This document shows positions 9,314 to 18,119 of a DNA stretch of 64,000 nt, piece by piece. How positions within the stretch are numbered: the stretch's first letter is position 1; each line of letters starts with the position of its first letter. The notes beneath the pieces were generated by a model. That model saw nothing but the letters and a program-made list of their open reading frames with translations, searched no databases and was not told the DNA's origin. Both the position numbers and the translations under genes were made by a program. This DNA is from Asparagopsis taxiformis. Taxonomy: Eukaryota; Rhodophyta; Florideophyceae; Bonnemaisoniales; Bonnemaisoniaceae. The stretch covers positions 124,001 to 188,000 of the forward strand of contig JALQPE010001719.1 of assembly GCA_030407315.1 (NCBI GenBank), written 5' to 3'.

Positions 9314-11563
9314 ATGGCTCCAATTCTTGTCACAGCCTTCTGGTTATGGACTATAGGATTCCTACTTCTCAAGTTTCTCGAGTATGTCACTGATGGTTTC
9401 CTCTCCGCCACTCTCAAACGCCAGAATATCAATCTCTACTTCTGCTTCGTTTCATTTTACACCACTCGCTTCAACGATTCCATAGAGGCTATAGCGCGTC
9501 GTCATCGCCGACCTCTAAACTATTGGTTTTCAGTTGGCGTTTGCGTTGGTCTACTCGGCCTTCTTGCTTCCGTAATAGTTCTTTCATCAAATATCTTTCT
9601 AACGCTTCCAAACTCATCCCAATCGCGTATGCCACTGTTGCCGAATTCTCCCTCCTTGTTGCCTGGAGGAAATCGCACTCACGGCCGGCCTCGTTTTCCC
9701 AATCACCGTCCATCTCGCCACATACCTCCACCAGCGCGCATCCCGTTCCTTCATGGCGCTCCACGTCCGTGGTGGATTCCCAAATCTTATTGGCGTCTGC
9801 TCGTGCCACATGACCATGACGCTATCCATTCCGCTCAACATCACTATGCACGTAGTATGCATCGTGGATCTCGGTTTCCTGGGGGCGGAGTCCATGGTCG
9901 TCAACCTCGCGGAAATTGCTACGGTAGGCGCAAGCGCATGGAGGAATTTGCCGAATGGAATGCAGATAATAATGGCATACCAGCCCCAGCTCTATCTAAA
10001 CCAACAGCTTCCCTAGTCCTTCCAGGTCCTGCAGAGTTGACTGATGAACAAATTGAAGCTGATTTGAATGAGAATGGTGATAAGTCGGAAATCACTATAT
10101 CTTGGCGTCGCAAACCACAGTCCTTGCAACACAGCAACCATGAAAAGGAACCCAACGGTGGTGACCAGGAGAGTATAAAACAGACTTTCCGGCAACTTGA
10201 TCCTGGTCCAGCCAACAAACCGTATCCTGTACCTGGTCAATCGGTTAATTCCACATCCTTCCCGCCCCGCACAGAAGCGAATCCAATCGGAACTAGTCCG
10301 CGCACGACTGCAATACTCACCCCGCTTGTCCCCGGAGTAACCATCCCGGCTGGTGATATTTGGTATATGATTGCTGCAGTGCTCATTGCAGTTGTACTGC
10401 ATGAACTTGGGCATGCACTGGCTGCTGGTATGCAGAATGCTAAGGTATCTGGCGTGGGAGGTTTCTTGGCTTTCGCTTTCCCCGGTGCTTATGTACAGCT
10501 GAATGGCATCGAGGACCTCACACATTTCGCACAACTAAAAGTGCACTGCGCCGGTGCTTGGCATAATTTCGTCATAGCCCTTGTGGCATTATTTATTGTT
10601 GCTACCATGCCAATCATCATGTCTATTGCATATGCGACTGAGGCTGGCGCCATGGTTGTCTCTCTGCCGGATATTTCACCACTAGAAGGTCATCTGGAAC
10701 CTGGTGACATCATTCTTGGTATGGGCCAATATCCCATTGATAATGGCGGTTTATCGTTTAGAAGCAGTGTTCGCAACCTTGCTTCATCGAATGAATCCGT
10801 TGGTTTCTGCGTGTCAGAGGACATGTATTGGAACTACTCGCGACCGAAAGCCAATTGTTGCGACCAGGCCAGCTTGTACAGAGTGGGTTATGACGAGCAG
10901 TCTGACTACAAATGCTTCAGGGTACAAGGCATCGAGAAACGTAAGGCCTGTATGGATCCTAATGAGATATCCGCGCAACAAACGTGCCGTACGTCTATAG
11001 ACTGTATGGGAGGAGAGCATCCGAATGGCCATGTTACCTTTTCACATGGAGCAAACAATATGGATGGGACAGAGCGATCGGAGAATGAAAGTGGAGGTGA
11101 AGAAATGGTTGAGAGACGATGCTTCGTACCGGTTCTATCAAGAGGGCAGCAATTGGTAGACATTAAAGTGCGCAGTGCCTATACCGGGGACCATATGAGC
11201 TTGTTCTACGAGGGATACCCACGGGTTCTTGGTCAATCGGTCACAGTGTCAAGCTATGTTCCTCGTTTCTATTCTGCAATGCCGTTTTCTATGCTTCAGC
11301 TCTTAGCAAGTTTGGACTTGCCAAATATGTTGGAAAGATTGCTTCAATATTTGTCCAGTATCTCATTTGCTCTTGCTCTGTTGAATATGGCACCTGTGTT
11401 CTACATGGATGGCGACGCGGCTTCAATGCTTTACGTACGGCTGTTCGCACCGAAGCTATCAACATACAGCATAGAACGGGCGAGAAATTGTATTCTTATC
11501 GGCGGCACCGGGCTGCTGATTGTAAATCTGCTACTGGCCTTTCTAGACTTGGGCTACGCATGA
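9314..11563 (+). CDS. Site-2 protease (MBTPS2-type intramembrane metalloprotease)
   Basis: The predicted protein has 749 residues. Hydrophobic helices at about residues 3-25 and 75-95 precede a long hydrophilic linker (about 100-345), then the core. The zinc-binding HELGH is at about 363-367 within a membrane helix. GVGGFLAFAFPGAYVQL and HCAGAWHNFVIALVALF match the segments after the active site in animal S2P. A Cys-rich lumenal insertion follows, and the third metal ligand is in YMDGD (about residue 699). The family cleaves membrane-bound transcription factors in the ER/Golgi after a site-1 cut. Human S2P is about 520 residues, so the His/Pro/Arg-rich linker accounts for the extra length. 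The ATG at 9314 fits the first membrane helix; the frame is open upstream. Confidence 0.85.
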   Translation: MAPILVTAFWLWTIGFLLLKFLEYVTDGFLSATLKRQNINLYFCFVSFYTTRFNDSIEAIARRHRRPLNYWFSVGVCVGLLGLLASVIVLSSNIFLTLPNSSQSRMPLLPNSPSLLPGGNRTHGRPRFPNHRPSRHIPPPARIPFLHGAPRPWWIPKSYWRLLVPHDHDAIHSAQHHYARSMHRGSRFPGGGVHGRQPRGNCYGRRKRMEEFAEWNADNNGIPAPALSKPTASLVLPGPAELTDEQIEADLNENGDKSEITISWRRKPQSLQHSNHEKEPNGGDQESIKQTFRQLDPGPANKPYPVPGQSVNSTSFPPRTEANPIGTSPRTTAILTPLVPGVTIPAGDIWYMIAAVLIAVVLHELGHALAAGMQNAKVSGVGGFLAFAFPGAYVQLNGIEDLTHFAQLKVHCAGAWHNFVIALVALFIVATMPIIMSIAYATEAGAMVVSLPDISPLEGHLEPGDIILGMGQYPIDNGGLSFRSSVRNLASSNESVGFCVSEDMYWNYSRPKANCCDQASLYRVGYDEQSDYKCFRVQGIEKRKACMDPNEISAQQTCRTSIDCMGGEHPNGHVTFSHGANNMDGTERSENESGGEEMVERRCFVPVLSRGQQLVDIKVRSAYTGDHMSLFYEGYPRVLGQSVTVSSYVPRFYSAMPFSMLQLLASLDLPNMLERLLQYLSSISFALALLNMAPVFYMDGDAASMLYVRLFAPKLSTYSIERARNCILIGGTGLLIVNLLLAFLDLGYA

Positions 11564-11688
11564 TGTACTCACGGGTGTGTACAGACGTCGTAACACTAGC
11601 GAAGCGACATATGGTTGCATGGGTAGACACGATATATTTAGGCAGCGAAATAAATGCTATGTACAGACGAAACTCAGTGACCCATGTA

Positions 11689-12147
11689 CTAAATACTACC
11701 ATATGCTCCACTGCCAACCGGCGACGACGACTGCACAAAGGCCGAGAACAAAGAAAGAGTTAAAATGATGGCGACCCAAAATCTCCAGTCACCGAACAGT
11801 TGCTGGCGTGTCGGAACTTTGTTGCCGACGCGATTCGCCGTAGAACGCAAAGTGCCGACTACTTTGCGCGCAGTTTGCTCCTCCTTGCTGAGCGGCTCGC
11901 GCCCCTTGGGAGCCATAGAGCGCATACCACTCTGTTGGAACTTGCTCCATTCATTGTTCCAGTCCACATTCGACTTGGGAATATCGTGCTCGGTATCGTC
12001 ATCAGATTCATCCGTACTTGCACAACGCCATGCCGGGTGTCGGCGTGCAAATTTCGGTTGCACAAGCTGTGGACATAGCGGCCTGGACGTCTGCGAAATG
12101 GCGCGGCCGTTTACGAACGGCGTTGAAAGAATAAAACCGACATGCAT
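11689..12147 (-). CDS. Small putative plastid-targeted single-span membrane protein
   Basis: I do not recognise this 152-residue protein. Residues 1-40 are basic and rich in Ser, Pro and hydroxylated residues with no acidic residue, like a plastid (or mitochondrial) transit peptide, and contain a Phe near position 11. An acidic patch (DESDDDTEHD) leads to an ordered part with a Trp-rich segment, then one hydrophobic helix, FWVAIILTLSLFSAFV, at about residues 122-137, and a short polar tail. The layout suggests a mature single-pass protein of about 110 residues, possibly thylakoid or envelope. The start has ACC before the ATG. It is convergent with the site-2 protease gene (125 bp) and divergent from SWC4. 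Function is unknown. Confidence 0.6.
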   Translation of the reverse strand: MHVGFILSTPFVNGRAISQTSRPLCPQLVQPKFARRHPAWRCASTDESDDDTEHDIPKSNVDWNNEWSKFQQSGMRSMAPKGREPLSKEEQTARKVVGTLRSTANRVGNKVPTRQQLFGDWRFWVAIILTLSLFSAFVQSSSPVGSGAYGSI

Positions 12148-12590
12148 GGTAGATTGTCGTTGCGAGCAAGTCGATATTTACCGCCAAGGGTTTAGAGACT
12201 TAAGTGGGGTAGAGGTTTTGATCGTATGTGGTGCTGAAGCGGCTCGCTCAACCACAGCTGTCGATTCTGCGTAATGAATAAACCTCTGTTATTGACAAAC
12301 ACTTGGCTTTTTCTCATTGACTCAATTATGAAAATCCGAAAATCTTTCAACCTTCAAAATTCCGAAATTACATCCGCTAATACTGCAGTTCTCACCAATC
12401 AATTTGTGGCATTGCCAGTTTGTCACTTTGACATCAAGGTCCTGTGACCCTCTCTGTTACAACAAGCTCCTTTGTAATAATCCGCAGTCGCGCGCCTGCC
12501 CACTGTTCCATTTCCCCTCCAGCGAATCCTCCACCGACAGCAATCTTACGGAGAGATTGCACCACAATCGCAGTTATCGGTAAGATCATC
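12148..12590. promoter_or_regulatory. Shared upstream region of the small plastid protein and SWC4 genes
   Basis: These 443 bp separate two divergent genes. The frame of SWC4 is open through part of it, but without conserved content. A donor-like GTAAGA occurs just before the SWC4 ATG, so a 5'UTR intron cannot be excluded; I found no matching structure. Confidence 0.4.
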
Positions 12591-14381
12591 ATGAATGGTG
12601 CCACAAAGCCGGTTCCAGAAGCGCCTAAAAATCTACCACCAAAACGTGCTCGGCCCCCCTCCAAACCGACGACGAGCACGCCTTCAACGAGCGCACCGAG
12701 CGGCACAACAACGGCAAATCAAACATCTTTAGCGCAGCATTCCAATTCTCCCCATCGGCGTGACCGCGTCTCGCGCGAAGTGTTCCTTCTCACAGGCGGT
12801 GTAACACCGCCGCCTCTCATGCCGGTTCTTCCGCATGCTACCCATGCTAAACCGGTGCAGAAACGCGGATGGGTGTGGCGTTCTTTTAAAAACCCTGCGC
12901 GTAATGATGCGCTTCAACTCAGTCATTGGACACGTGCGGCAGCACCTGCCTCCGAATATCCTTTCGCACGGTTTAATAAACCCATACGCATGATTCGATA
13001 TAGCGACGCTGAATATCGCACAGTGCTTGCCGCGTTATTGCCGCTGAACATCGCGCCTGGTGAAGTAGATAAGTTGAAAGCAAAGGCAAATGGTAAGGCA
13101 CCTAGAAAGGAAAAGGCTGCCGAGGGTGATGGCAAGGCTGCTTCTGCCAGTTCTAACCTTGCCAGCATTACGCAACCGTCTGGTGCTGATGCAGACAAAG
13201 AGAAAGTTTCTGATAGTTCAAATGCGCCAAAAGTGTCAACCAAAAATACAACAAGAGCCTCATCGACAGCAGCGATAGTTCCGGCAGAACCGAGACCGTC
13301 TCCGCCATCCCCTATCCCTCAACGGGAACATGCAACGCGTCGATCCTCTCCAAACATTGCGCAACCTGTCGCATCGACGCCATCCCAATCACCTCGCGCG
13401 TCGCCGCCAAGTTCTCCGACTGCATCTCCATCCCTTCCTTCCGCACAGGGCAATCTGAAAAATGGAATTCACTATGTACATCCTCAAAAGCCGTGGTCGA
13501 AACTTGAAACCGATACACTCTTCGAATTATGCGAACGATTCGACCTGCGTTTTGTGGTTGTACACGATCGATGGCCGGACCAGTTTGAACCGCGATCCCT
13601 TGACGAACTCAAGGACCGCTTCTACTCTGTATCAAAACGTCTCATAGAACACCGCACCAAACTGAACAGTAATTACATATCCACCCTTCCCACAGTGCTC
13701 CAGAAACACTGCCAAGCAATCAACATGAATCCATTCGACTACGAATACGAATGTATCCGCAAGAATCAACTGCTCTGGCAGTACGGAAGATCAAAAGCCG
13801 AACTGCGAGAAGAAGAAGAGACCGTGCGAGAGGCGAGACGAATTGAGGCGAATCGGAAGCGTGCCGCGAAGGAAAGACAACGACTTGCGAAACTTCTCAC
13901 GCCGGCTGGGGACATTGCAATGACTATGAATGGGAAACAGGGTGTCGATCAGGCTCTGGCTGCTGCTGCGTCCACTATGCCACAGAAAACATTTCCGCAT
14001 CGAAAAGTTCTTTCCGGTGCATATGCTAGAAGCAGCATGATTTATACTCCCATTTCTCAAAGCTCTCGTGTTGCGAAACGTATTGATGCCGCTCTTGTAG
14101 AACTAGGCGTCGGCACACGGCCAACGCCTACTACAATCGTTGTTGATAACTTTGACTTGTTACGAATGGATATTCTGTCATACATTGAATTACAACGGAC
14201 GGTGTTGCGAAAAGAGGAGGATACGCACTTACTCCGTGTCAAACTTGCAAAACTGAAGGGTGAAACACCGCCTGCTCCACCTGCGGGTGTTACACTGAGC
14301 CACAAGAAACGACGCGCAGAAGATCTGGAGGTAGGGTCACTGTTTGGTGGTCCGTCGACGAAGCAGCAGAAGCTCGCATAG
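12591..14381 (+). CDS. SWC4/DMAP1-like subunit of SWR1 and NuA4 chromatin complexes
   Basis: The protein has 596 residues. After a Pro/Thr/Ser-rich start, conserved blocks appear in DMAP1 order: REVFLLTGG near residue 62, GWVWRSFKNPARND and the LSHWTR block near 90-120, FARFNKPIRMIRYSDAEY near 123-140, then a low-complexity insertion. The SANT/Myb-like domain at about 297-365 is well kept (KPWSKLETDTLFELCERFDL, RWPDQFEPRSLDELKDRFY). A charged coiled coil follows, then a C-terminal part with the FDLLRMDILSYIELQ segment. SWC4/DMAP1 links H2A.Z deposition and histone acetylation machinery in the nucleus. The ATG at 12591 has A at -3. Confidence 0.85.
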   Translation: MNGATKPVPEAPKNLPPKRARPPSKPTTSTPSTSAPSGTTTANQTSLAQHSNSPHRRDRVSREVFLLTGGVTPPPLMPVLPHATHAKPVQKRGWVWRSFKNPARNDALQLSHWTRAAAPASEYPFARFNKPIRMIRYSDAEYRTVLAALLPLNIAPGEVDKLKAKANGKAPRKEKAAEGDGKAASASSNLASITQPSGADADKEKVSDSSNAPKVSTKNTTRASSTAAIVPAEPRPSPPSPIPQREHATRRSSPNIAQPVASTPSQSPRASPPSSPTASPSLPSAQGNLKNGIHYVHPQKPWSKLETDTLFELCERFDLRFVVVHDRWPDQFEPRSLDELKDRFYSVSKRLIEHRTKLNSNYISTLPTVLQKHCQAINMNPFDYEYECIRKNQLLWQYGRSKAELREEEETVREARRIEANRKRAAKERQRLAKLLTPAGDIAMTMNGKQGVDQALAAAASTMPQKTFPHRKVLSGAYARSSMIYTPISQSSRVAKRIDAALVELGVGTRPTPTTIVVDNFDLLRMDILSYIELQRTVLRKEEDTHLLRVKLAKLKGETPPAPPAGVTLSHKKRRAEDLEVGSLFGGPSTKQQKLA

Positions 14382-14662
14382 TAGGCGAATGATCGAAGTT
14401 TGTCTAGTCGTTGCAGAAGTGGTGTACAATTTGATGCATTGTGCTCTCGTCGGTCAACGGGATAAGCACTCAGACACGGTATTTACTGCCTAGAAAGAAC
14501 GTTTCGCCCGAAGAGCTATGTGCATCAGCGCCATGGGTGGGCAATCCATAGGCATTGATTGGGGATGAATTTAGAAATACGACTACTGCAACATGGCTTC
14601 CTTGAGTCCGCCTTCGCGCTTGCTGTTGTTCGGAAATGAATTGGAATGGGCAGTGGCCAAGT

Positions 14663-16360
14663 TCAGGTAGTAAGTTTGTCATTGACATCGGTTACTATAT
14701 CTGTGGCATCCATGACACTATCCAATGTCTCGCTAACACGTCTATCCGCTGTTGCCCCAAGCAGCTGCTCCGAGTCTGGACGGAAAGTCATATTTGACGA
14801 CGCGCTTTCCACGCTAGATAGCTTTGAGTAGCGCATTAGTTGAGGTTCTTCAGTGGTCATTGCAGCGTCCTGAAGCATGGCCTGCGGTTCCGATTTGATT
14901 TGCTCACCAGGTATTGTACCAGTTGTCTGCGCGTGACCTTGGCCGTGCTGATACCAGGCGGCGGCTGGTGCGCCATGGAGCTTTGTATCAGCAGTTGTTG
15001 TAGCTGTGTGCATGTCGTCTGTACCGTTTCCGCGCGCAGCGGACACGGTTTGGCTATGTAAGGCGGGACTGGGATATGTGGCGCCCACAGCATCTTCATA
15101 ATAATTTGTAAAGCGCTGGTTGGGCATCGACTCCCATTCTCGTGGAGGTTCTGTGCCGTTTTGCGATGCGCGCATGGCAGCACGGAACCTGGCAGCCTGA
15201 TCGATGGGAGTGTAATGCAGTTGGGGTTGGTCGTTGGGGTTCATGTACAAATCTCTTCGTTCGGGATGATACTTGAGTATCTCGTCGAGAAATAAAGTCC
15301 TCAATTCAGAAATGGAAAGACTTTTGCGTTCAAAGGCAAACTCTTCCATATTAATCGGTCGACCTCTTGTAATCGAATCCATCTGTAGGTAGGGCAGTTT
15401 GAGAGCTTCCTCAGCAGTGATTCGCTTGGCGGGATCAACTTCAAGAATTCGCTCCAACAAATCAACAGCCATGGGATCTGCGTGCGGCACGATGTCGCGC
15501 ATTGGTTTCTTTGGACGACCCTGCATTCGCATCAAGTGGTCGCGCATTTGTTCATCACGAACGCCAGCAATAACGTCGGGCGGTGGGCTTCCGCACACGT
15601 CTACGATGCGTTTGAGTTGGTCATCAGGGTTGAGTCCTGGAAACATGGCTTTTCCCTTGCTGAGCATTTCGCCAAAGATGCAGCCGATGGACCACATATC
15701 AATAGCGGTGGTATAGTTGGTGCCGGTACCCATGATGAGCTCTGGAGCGCGGTACCATCTCGTGGCGACATAGTCAGTCCAGAAGATGATATCTGGTTCT
15801 GGATTATCGAAAGCGGCTCTTGAGAGGCCAAAGTCAACGATACGCAAATCACATTGAGCATTGATAAGAATGTTGCTCGGTTTGAGGTCGCGATGAAAGA
15901 CGCGCGACGTGTGGATGTAGTAAATGCCGCGGATGAGCTGGAAGACGAGCCAGCGGATGTGCTCGCCGGAGAGCTCTATTTTGGAGCGGAGTACGCGTGT
16001 AAGATCTGTTGGCATGAGTTCGAGCACGACAAACACGTCGTCAAAACGGTCACGATCGGATGGGAGCAGCACATCCTTGATGGTGATGATGTTTTCATGA
16101 TCTTTGAGGAGTCTGAGAAACTTGAGTTCGCGCAGAGTGCGTGTTGCTTCTGGTGCTTCTTCAAAGACGCGCATGATACGCTTAACGGCCACCTTTTCGC
16201 CAGTTTCCAAGTTTGTAGCGGAGCATACCACACCGTAACTTCCCTCTCCGATGACCTGCTCCAGCTTGTACTTGTGCTCGAGGAGGGGCGGTAGGAAGAA
16301 TTCAGCTTTGAGACGCTCCAAGAGGCGGCGACGCTCCTCCTCATTCTTGGGACGAAGCAT
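14663..16360 (-). CDS. MAP kinase with TDY activation loop
   Basis: The protein has 565 residues, with a kinase domain at about 31-340 and a Ser/Thr/Gln-rich tail. All catalytic marks are present: GEGSYG (38-43), the ATP-binding Lys at 60, HRDLKPSN from 156, DFG at 176-178, and the dual phosphorylation motif T195-D-Y197 before VATRWYRAPE. TDY, rather than TEY, with a long C-terminal extension is known from plant group D MAPKs and several algal and protist MAPKs. It would act at the end of a three-kinase signalling cascade. The ATG at 16360 has ACC before it; the frame is open upstream through a simple repeat but looks like leader. An MKP1-like phosphatase gene lies about 4.3 kb away. Confidence 0.92.
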   Translation of the reverse strand: MLRPKNEEERRRLLERLKAEFFLPPLLEHKYKLEQVIGEGSYGVVCSATNLETGEKVAVKRIMRVFEEAPEATRTLRELKFLRLLKDHENIITIKDVLLPSDRDRFDDVFVVLELMPTDLTRVLRSKIELSGEHIRWLVFQLIRGIYYIHTSRVFHRDLKPSNILINAQCDLRIVDFGLSRAAFDNPEPDIIFWTDYVATRWYRAPELIMGTGTNYTTAIDMWSIGCIFGEMLSKGKAMFPGLNPDDQLKRIVDVCGSPPPDVIAGVRDEQMRDHLMRMQGRPKKPMRDIVPHADPMAVDLLERILEVDPAKRITAEEALKLPYLQMDSITRGRPINMEEFAFERKSLSISELRTLFLDEILKYHPERRDLYMNPNDQPQLHYTPIDQAARFRAAMRASQNGTEPPREWESMPNQRFTNYYEDAVGATYPSPALHSQTVSAARGNGTDDMHTATTTADTKLHGAPAAAWYQHGQGHAQTTGTIPGEQIKSEPQAMLQDAAMTTEEPQLMRYSKLSSVESASSNMTFRPDSEQLLGATADRRVSETLDSVMDATDIVTDVNDKLTT

Positions 16361-16751
16361 GGTTGAGGGGGGGTTGTTGGGGTGTGCGCTGGCTGTTGGT
16401 TGGCTGGTTACCAAACTGGATGGATGAATGGATAGACAGACGGATGGATGAATAGATGGATGAATGAATGATGAAGCAAGTCGAGGAGATAAGATGATGT
16501 CGGTGCGCTTGTCGGCTTTGTTGCGCTGCGGTGAGTTGGTGTGTACGTAAAGCGATAAGAGAGTTTTAGTTGTCATACATACTGTACGCCACTGGGAAAC
16601 GCGACGAAAGCGTTGTGGCTTACATTGCGTAGCGTTGGCGGGCCAGGCCGCAGCCAATTATAATGCTCTGCTCGCTGATACTGATATCTTCCAATCAGGA
16701 TCTCGTCCGTATACACTCGCACCTATAGTTTACACTGCCAATGATACACTT
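16361..16751. other. Region between MAP kinase start and VPS4 end
   Basis: These 391 bp lie between two genes on the minus strand. They should contain the kinase promoter and leader and the VPS4 3' untranslated part. The only structure seen is the simple repeat listed next. Confidence 0.5.
16417..16474. repeat. Degenerate GGAT/GAAT simple repeat in the MAP kinase leader
   Basis: Units of GGATGAAT, GGATAGAC and GAATGAATGATG repeat imperfectly over about 58 bp. Read on the minus strand this is a C/A/T-rich ATCCATTC-type tract about 57-114 bp upstream of the MAP kinase ATG. Confidence 0.7.
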
Positions 16752-18119
16752 CTACACGCCACTCTGTCCCTTCTCGGACGTAAACTTCAAATGCTTCTCG
16801 ATGTTGTCCTGCCCGACCGAAGGCTTTGTATGCGAGAGAGCCATTTCAAAGTCGTACCGACTCACTGCCGGCACATGCAGCTTTCCAGGATCGATACTCA
16901 TCAGCGACATTTCCTGACCCTCCGTGTCGCCCGGCGAGCAAGGCGTAAACTTCTCCATCTCGCCCTTGCCCTCCTCCGTCACCATGATCTTCTTAAAGAA
17001 GCGCGCGTTTTGTAGCGTTCGTACCGGCTGCATGATAGCATCACGCACCAGAATAGCAATGTCAGCGCCAGAGTATCCGTCTGCCAAAACAGCCAGTTCC
17101 ATAAAATCGTTTGCCTGCAACGAATGCGGCGTATTGCCCAAATGAATCTGGAACATTCTCGCGCGTGCACGCTCATCTGGCAGCGGAATGTACACACGAC
17201 GTTCCATACGACGCAGCAACGCATCATCCAAACCCCACGGAATGTTGGTGGCGCCCAACAGTAGCACCCCATCCGTTGACTTTCCAACCCCATCCATCTG
17301 TACTAAAAACTCCGTCTTTATTCGCCGCGAACTCTCCGATTCATTGTCGGAACGAGATGAAACCAGCGCATCGATTTCGTCAATGAAAATGATCGCTTTA
17401 CCAGCTTTCCTGGCCATGCCAAACAATTCCTTGACCAATTTCTCGCTCTCCCCCTGCCATTTCGACACGAGGTCGCTGGACGAAACGGAGAAGAATTGCG
17501 AATCCGCCTCCGTTGCAACCGCCTTTGCTAGATAACTCTTTCCCGTGCCGGGCGGTCCGTAGAGTAGAATTCCCTTCCACGGTTTTCGCTTGCCGACAAA
17601 CATCTGCGGAAACTTTTGTGGTAGAATCACAGCTTCTTTCAACGCATCTTTGGCGCCCTCTAGTCCCGCCACATCGTCCCATTTGACATTTGGTTTTTCT
17701 GTCAAAATAGCGCTACCTAGTTGCGAACGCATCTTTTCCTCTTCGCCTTCATCGCCATTTTCATTCTTCTTGCCGTCCTTCTTCATGGAGGCGGAACCAG
17801 TTCCGGTGTCGCCTCCACCGCCACCGCCGCTAGGTTTGTCTTTGTTTTCCTTCTGCGTCTCTTCATACTTTTTCAACCACGCCTTCATGATCTCTGCACG
17901 ATCAATAAACGAGCTAATCTTTTCGCGAAGACTAGCGCGTACGCGCTCATTCTTTTCATACTTGAGGGCGGTGTAATAGTAGTCTATGGCACGCAAATAA
18001 CTTTGCTTGGCTTGGTCAAAGTCATCAGGATCATTGTTCTTGCATGCTGTACGGTCGTACTGAATAGCCTTTTCGGCGTGCACAAACCCCTGGTTGATAA
18101 AGGTGCTCGTGTCGGTCAT
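16752..18119 (-). CDS. VPS4: VPS4 AAA-ATPase of the ESCRT pathway
   Basis: The 455-residue protein has an N-terminal MIT domain (about 5-80), a Gly/Lys/Glu-rich linker (about 95-130) and one AAA module. Walker A is GPPGTGKS at 188-195 and Walker B IIFIDEID at 243-250 with Glu248; the sensor and arginine-finger region (GATNIPWGLDDALLRRMERR) is intact. KRKPWKGILLYG and the C-terminal VSRYDFEMAL helix are typical of VPS4. It disassembles ESCRT-III filaments at endosomes, the division plane and damaged membranes. Only Met at 18119 is an ATG; the frame is open five codons further upstream. It has the same strand as the MAP kinase gene, 391 bp away. Confidence 0.93.
   Translation of the reverse strand: MTDTSTFINQGFVHAEKAIQYDRTACKNNDPDDFDQAKQSYLRAIDYYYTALKYEKNERVRASLREKISSFIDRAEIMKAWLKKYEETQKENKDKPSGGGGGGDTGTGSASMKKDGKKNENGDEGEEEKMRSQLGSAILTEKPNVKWDDVAGLEGAKDALKEAVILPQKFPQMFVGKRKPWKGILLYGPPGTGKSYLAKAVATEADSQFFSVSSSDLVSKWQGESEKLVKELFGMARKAGKAIIFIDEIDALVSSRSDNESESSRRIKTEFLVQMDGVGKSTDGVLLLGATNIPWGLDDALLRRMERRVYIPLPDERARARMFQIHLGNTPHSLQANDFMELAVLADGYSGADIAILVRDAIMQPVRTLQNARFFKKIMVTEEGKGEMEKFTPCSPGDTEGQEMSLMSIDPGKLHVPAVSRYDFEMALSHTKPSVGQDNIEKHLKFTSEKGQSGV

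Noticed and set aside
9523..10016. Alternative frame across the site-2 protease linker
   Set aside because: It is open and partly hydrophobic, but the main frame is continuous from the first membrane helix through HELGH, and no splice sites with the local branch signature clearly join the alternative frame.
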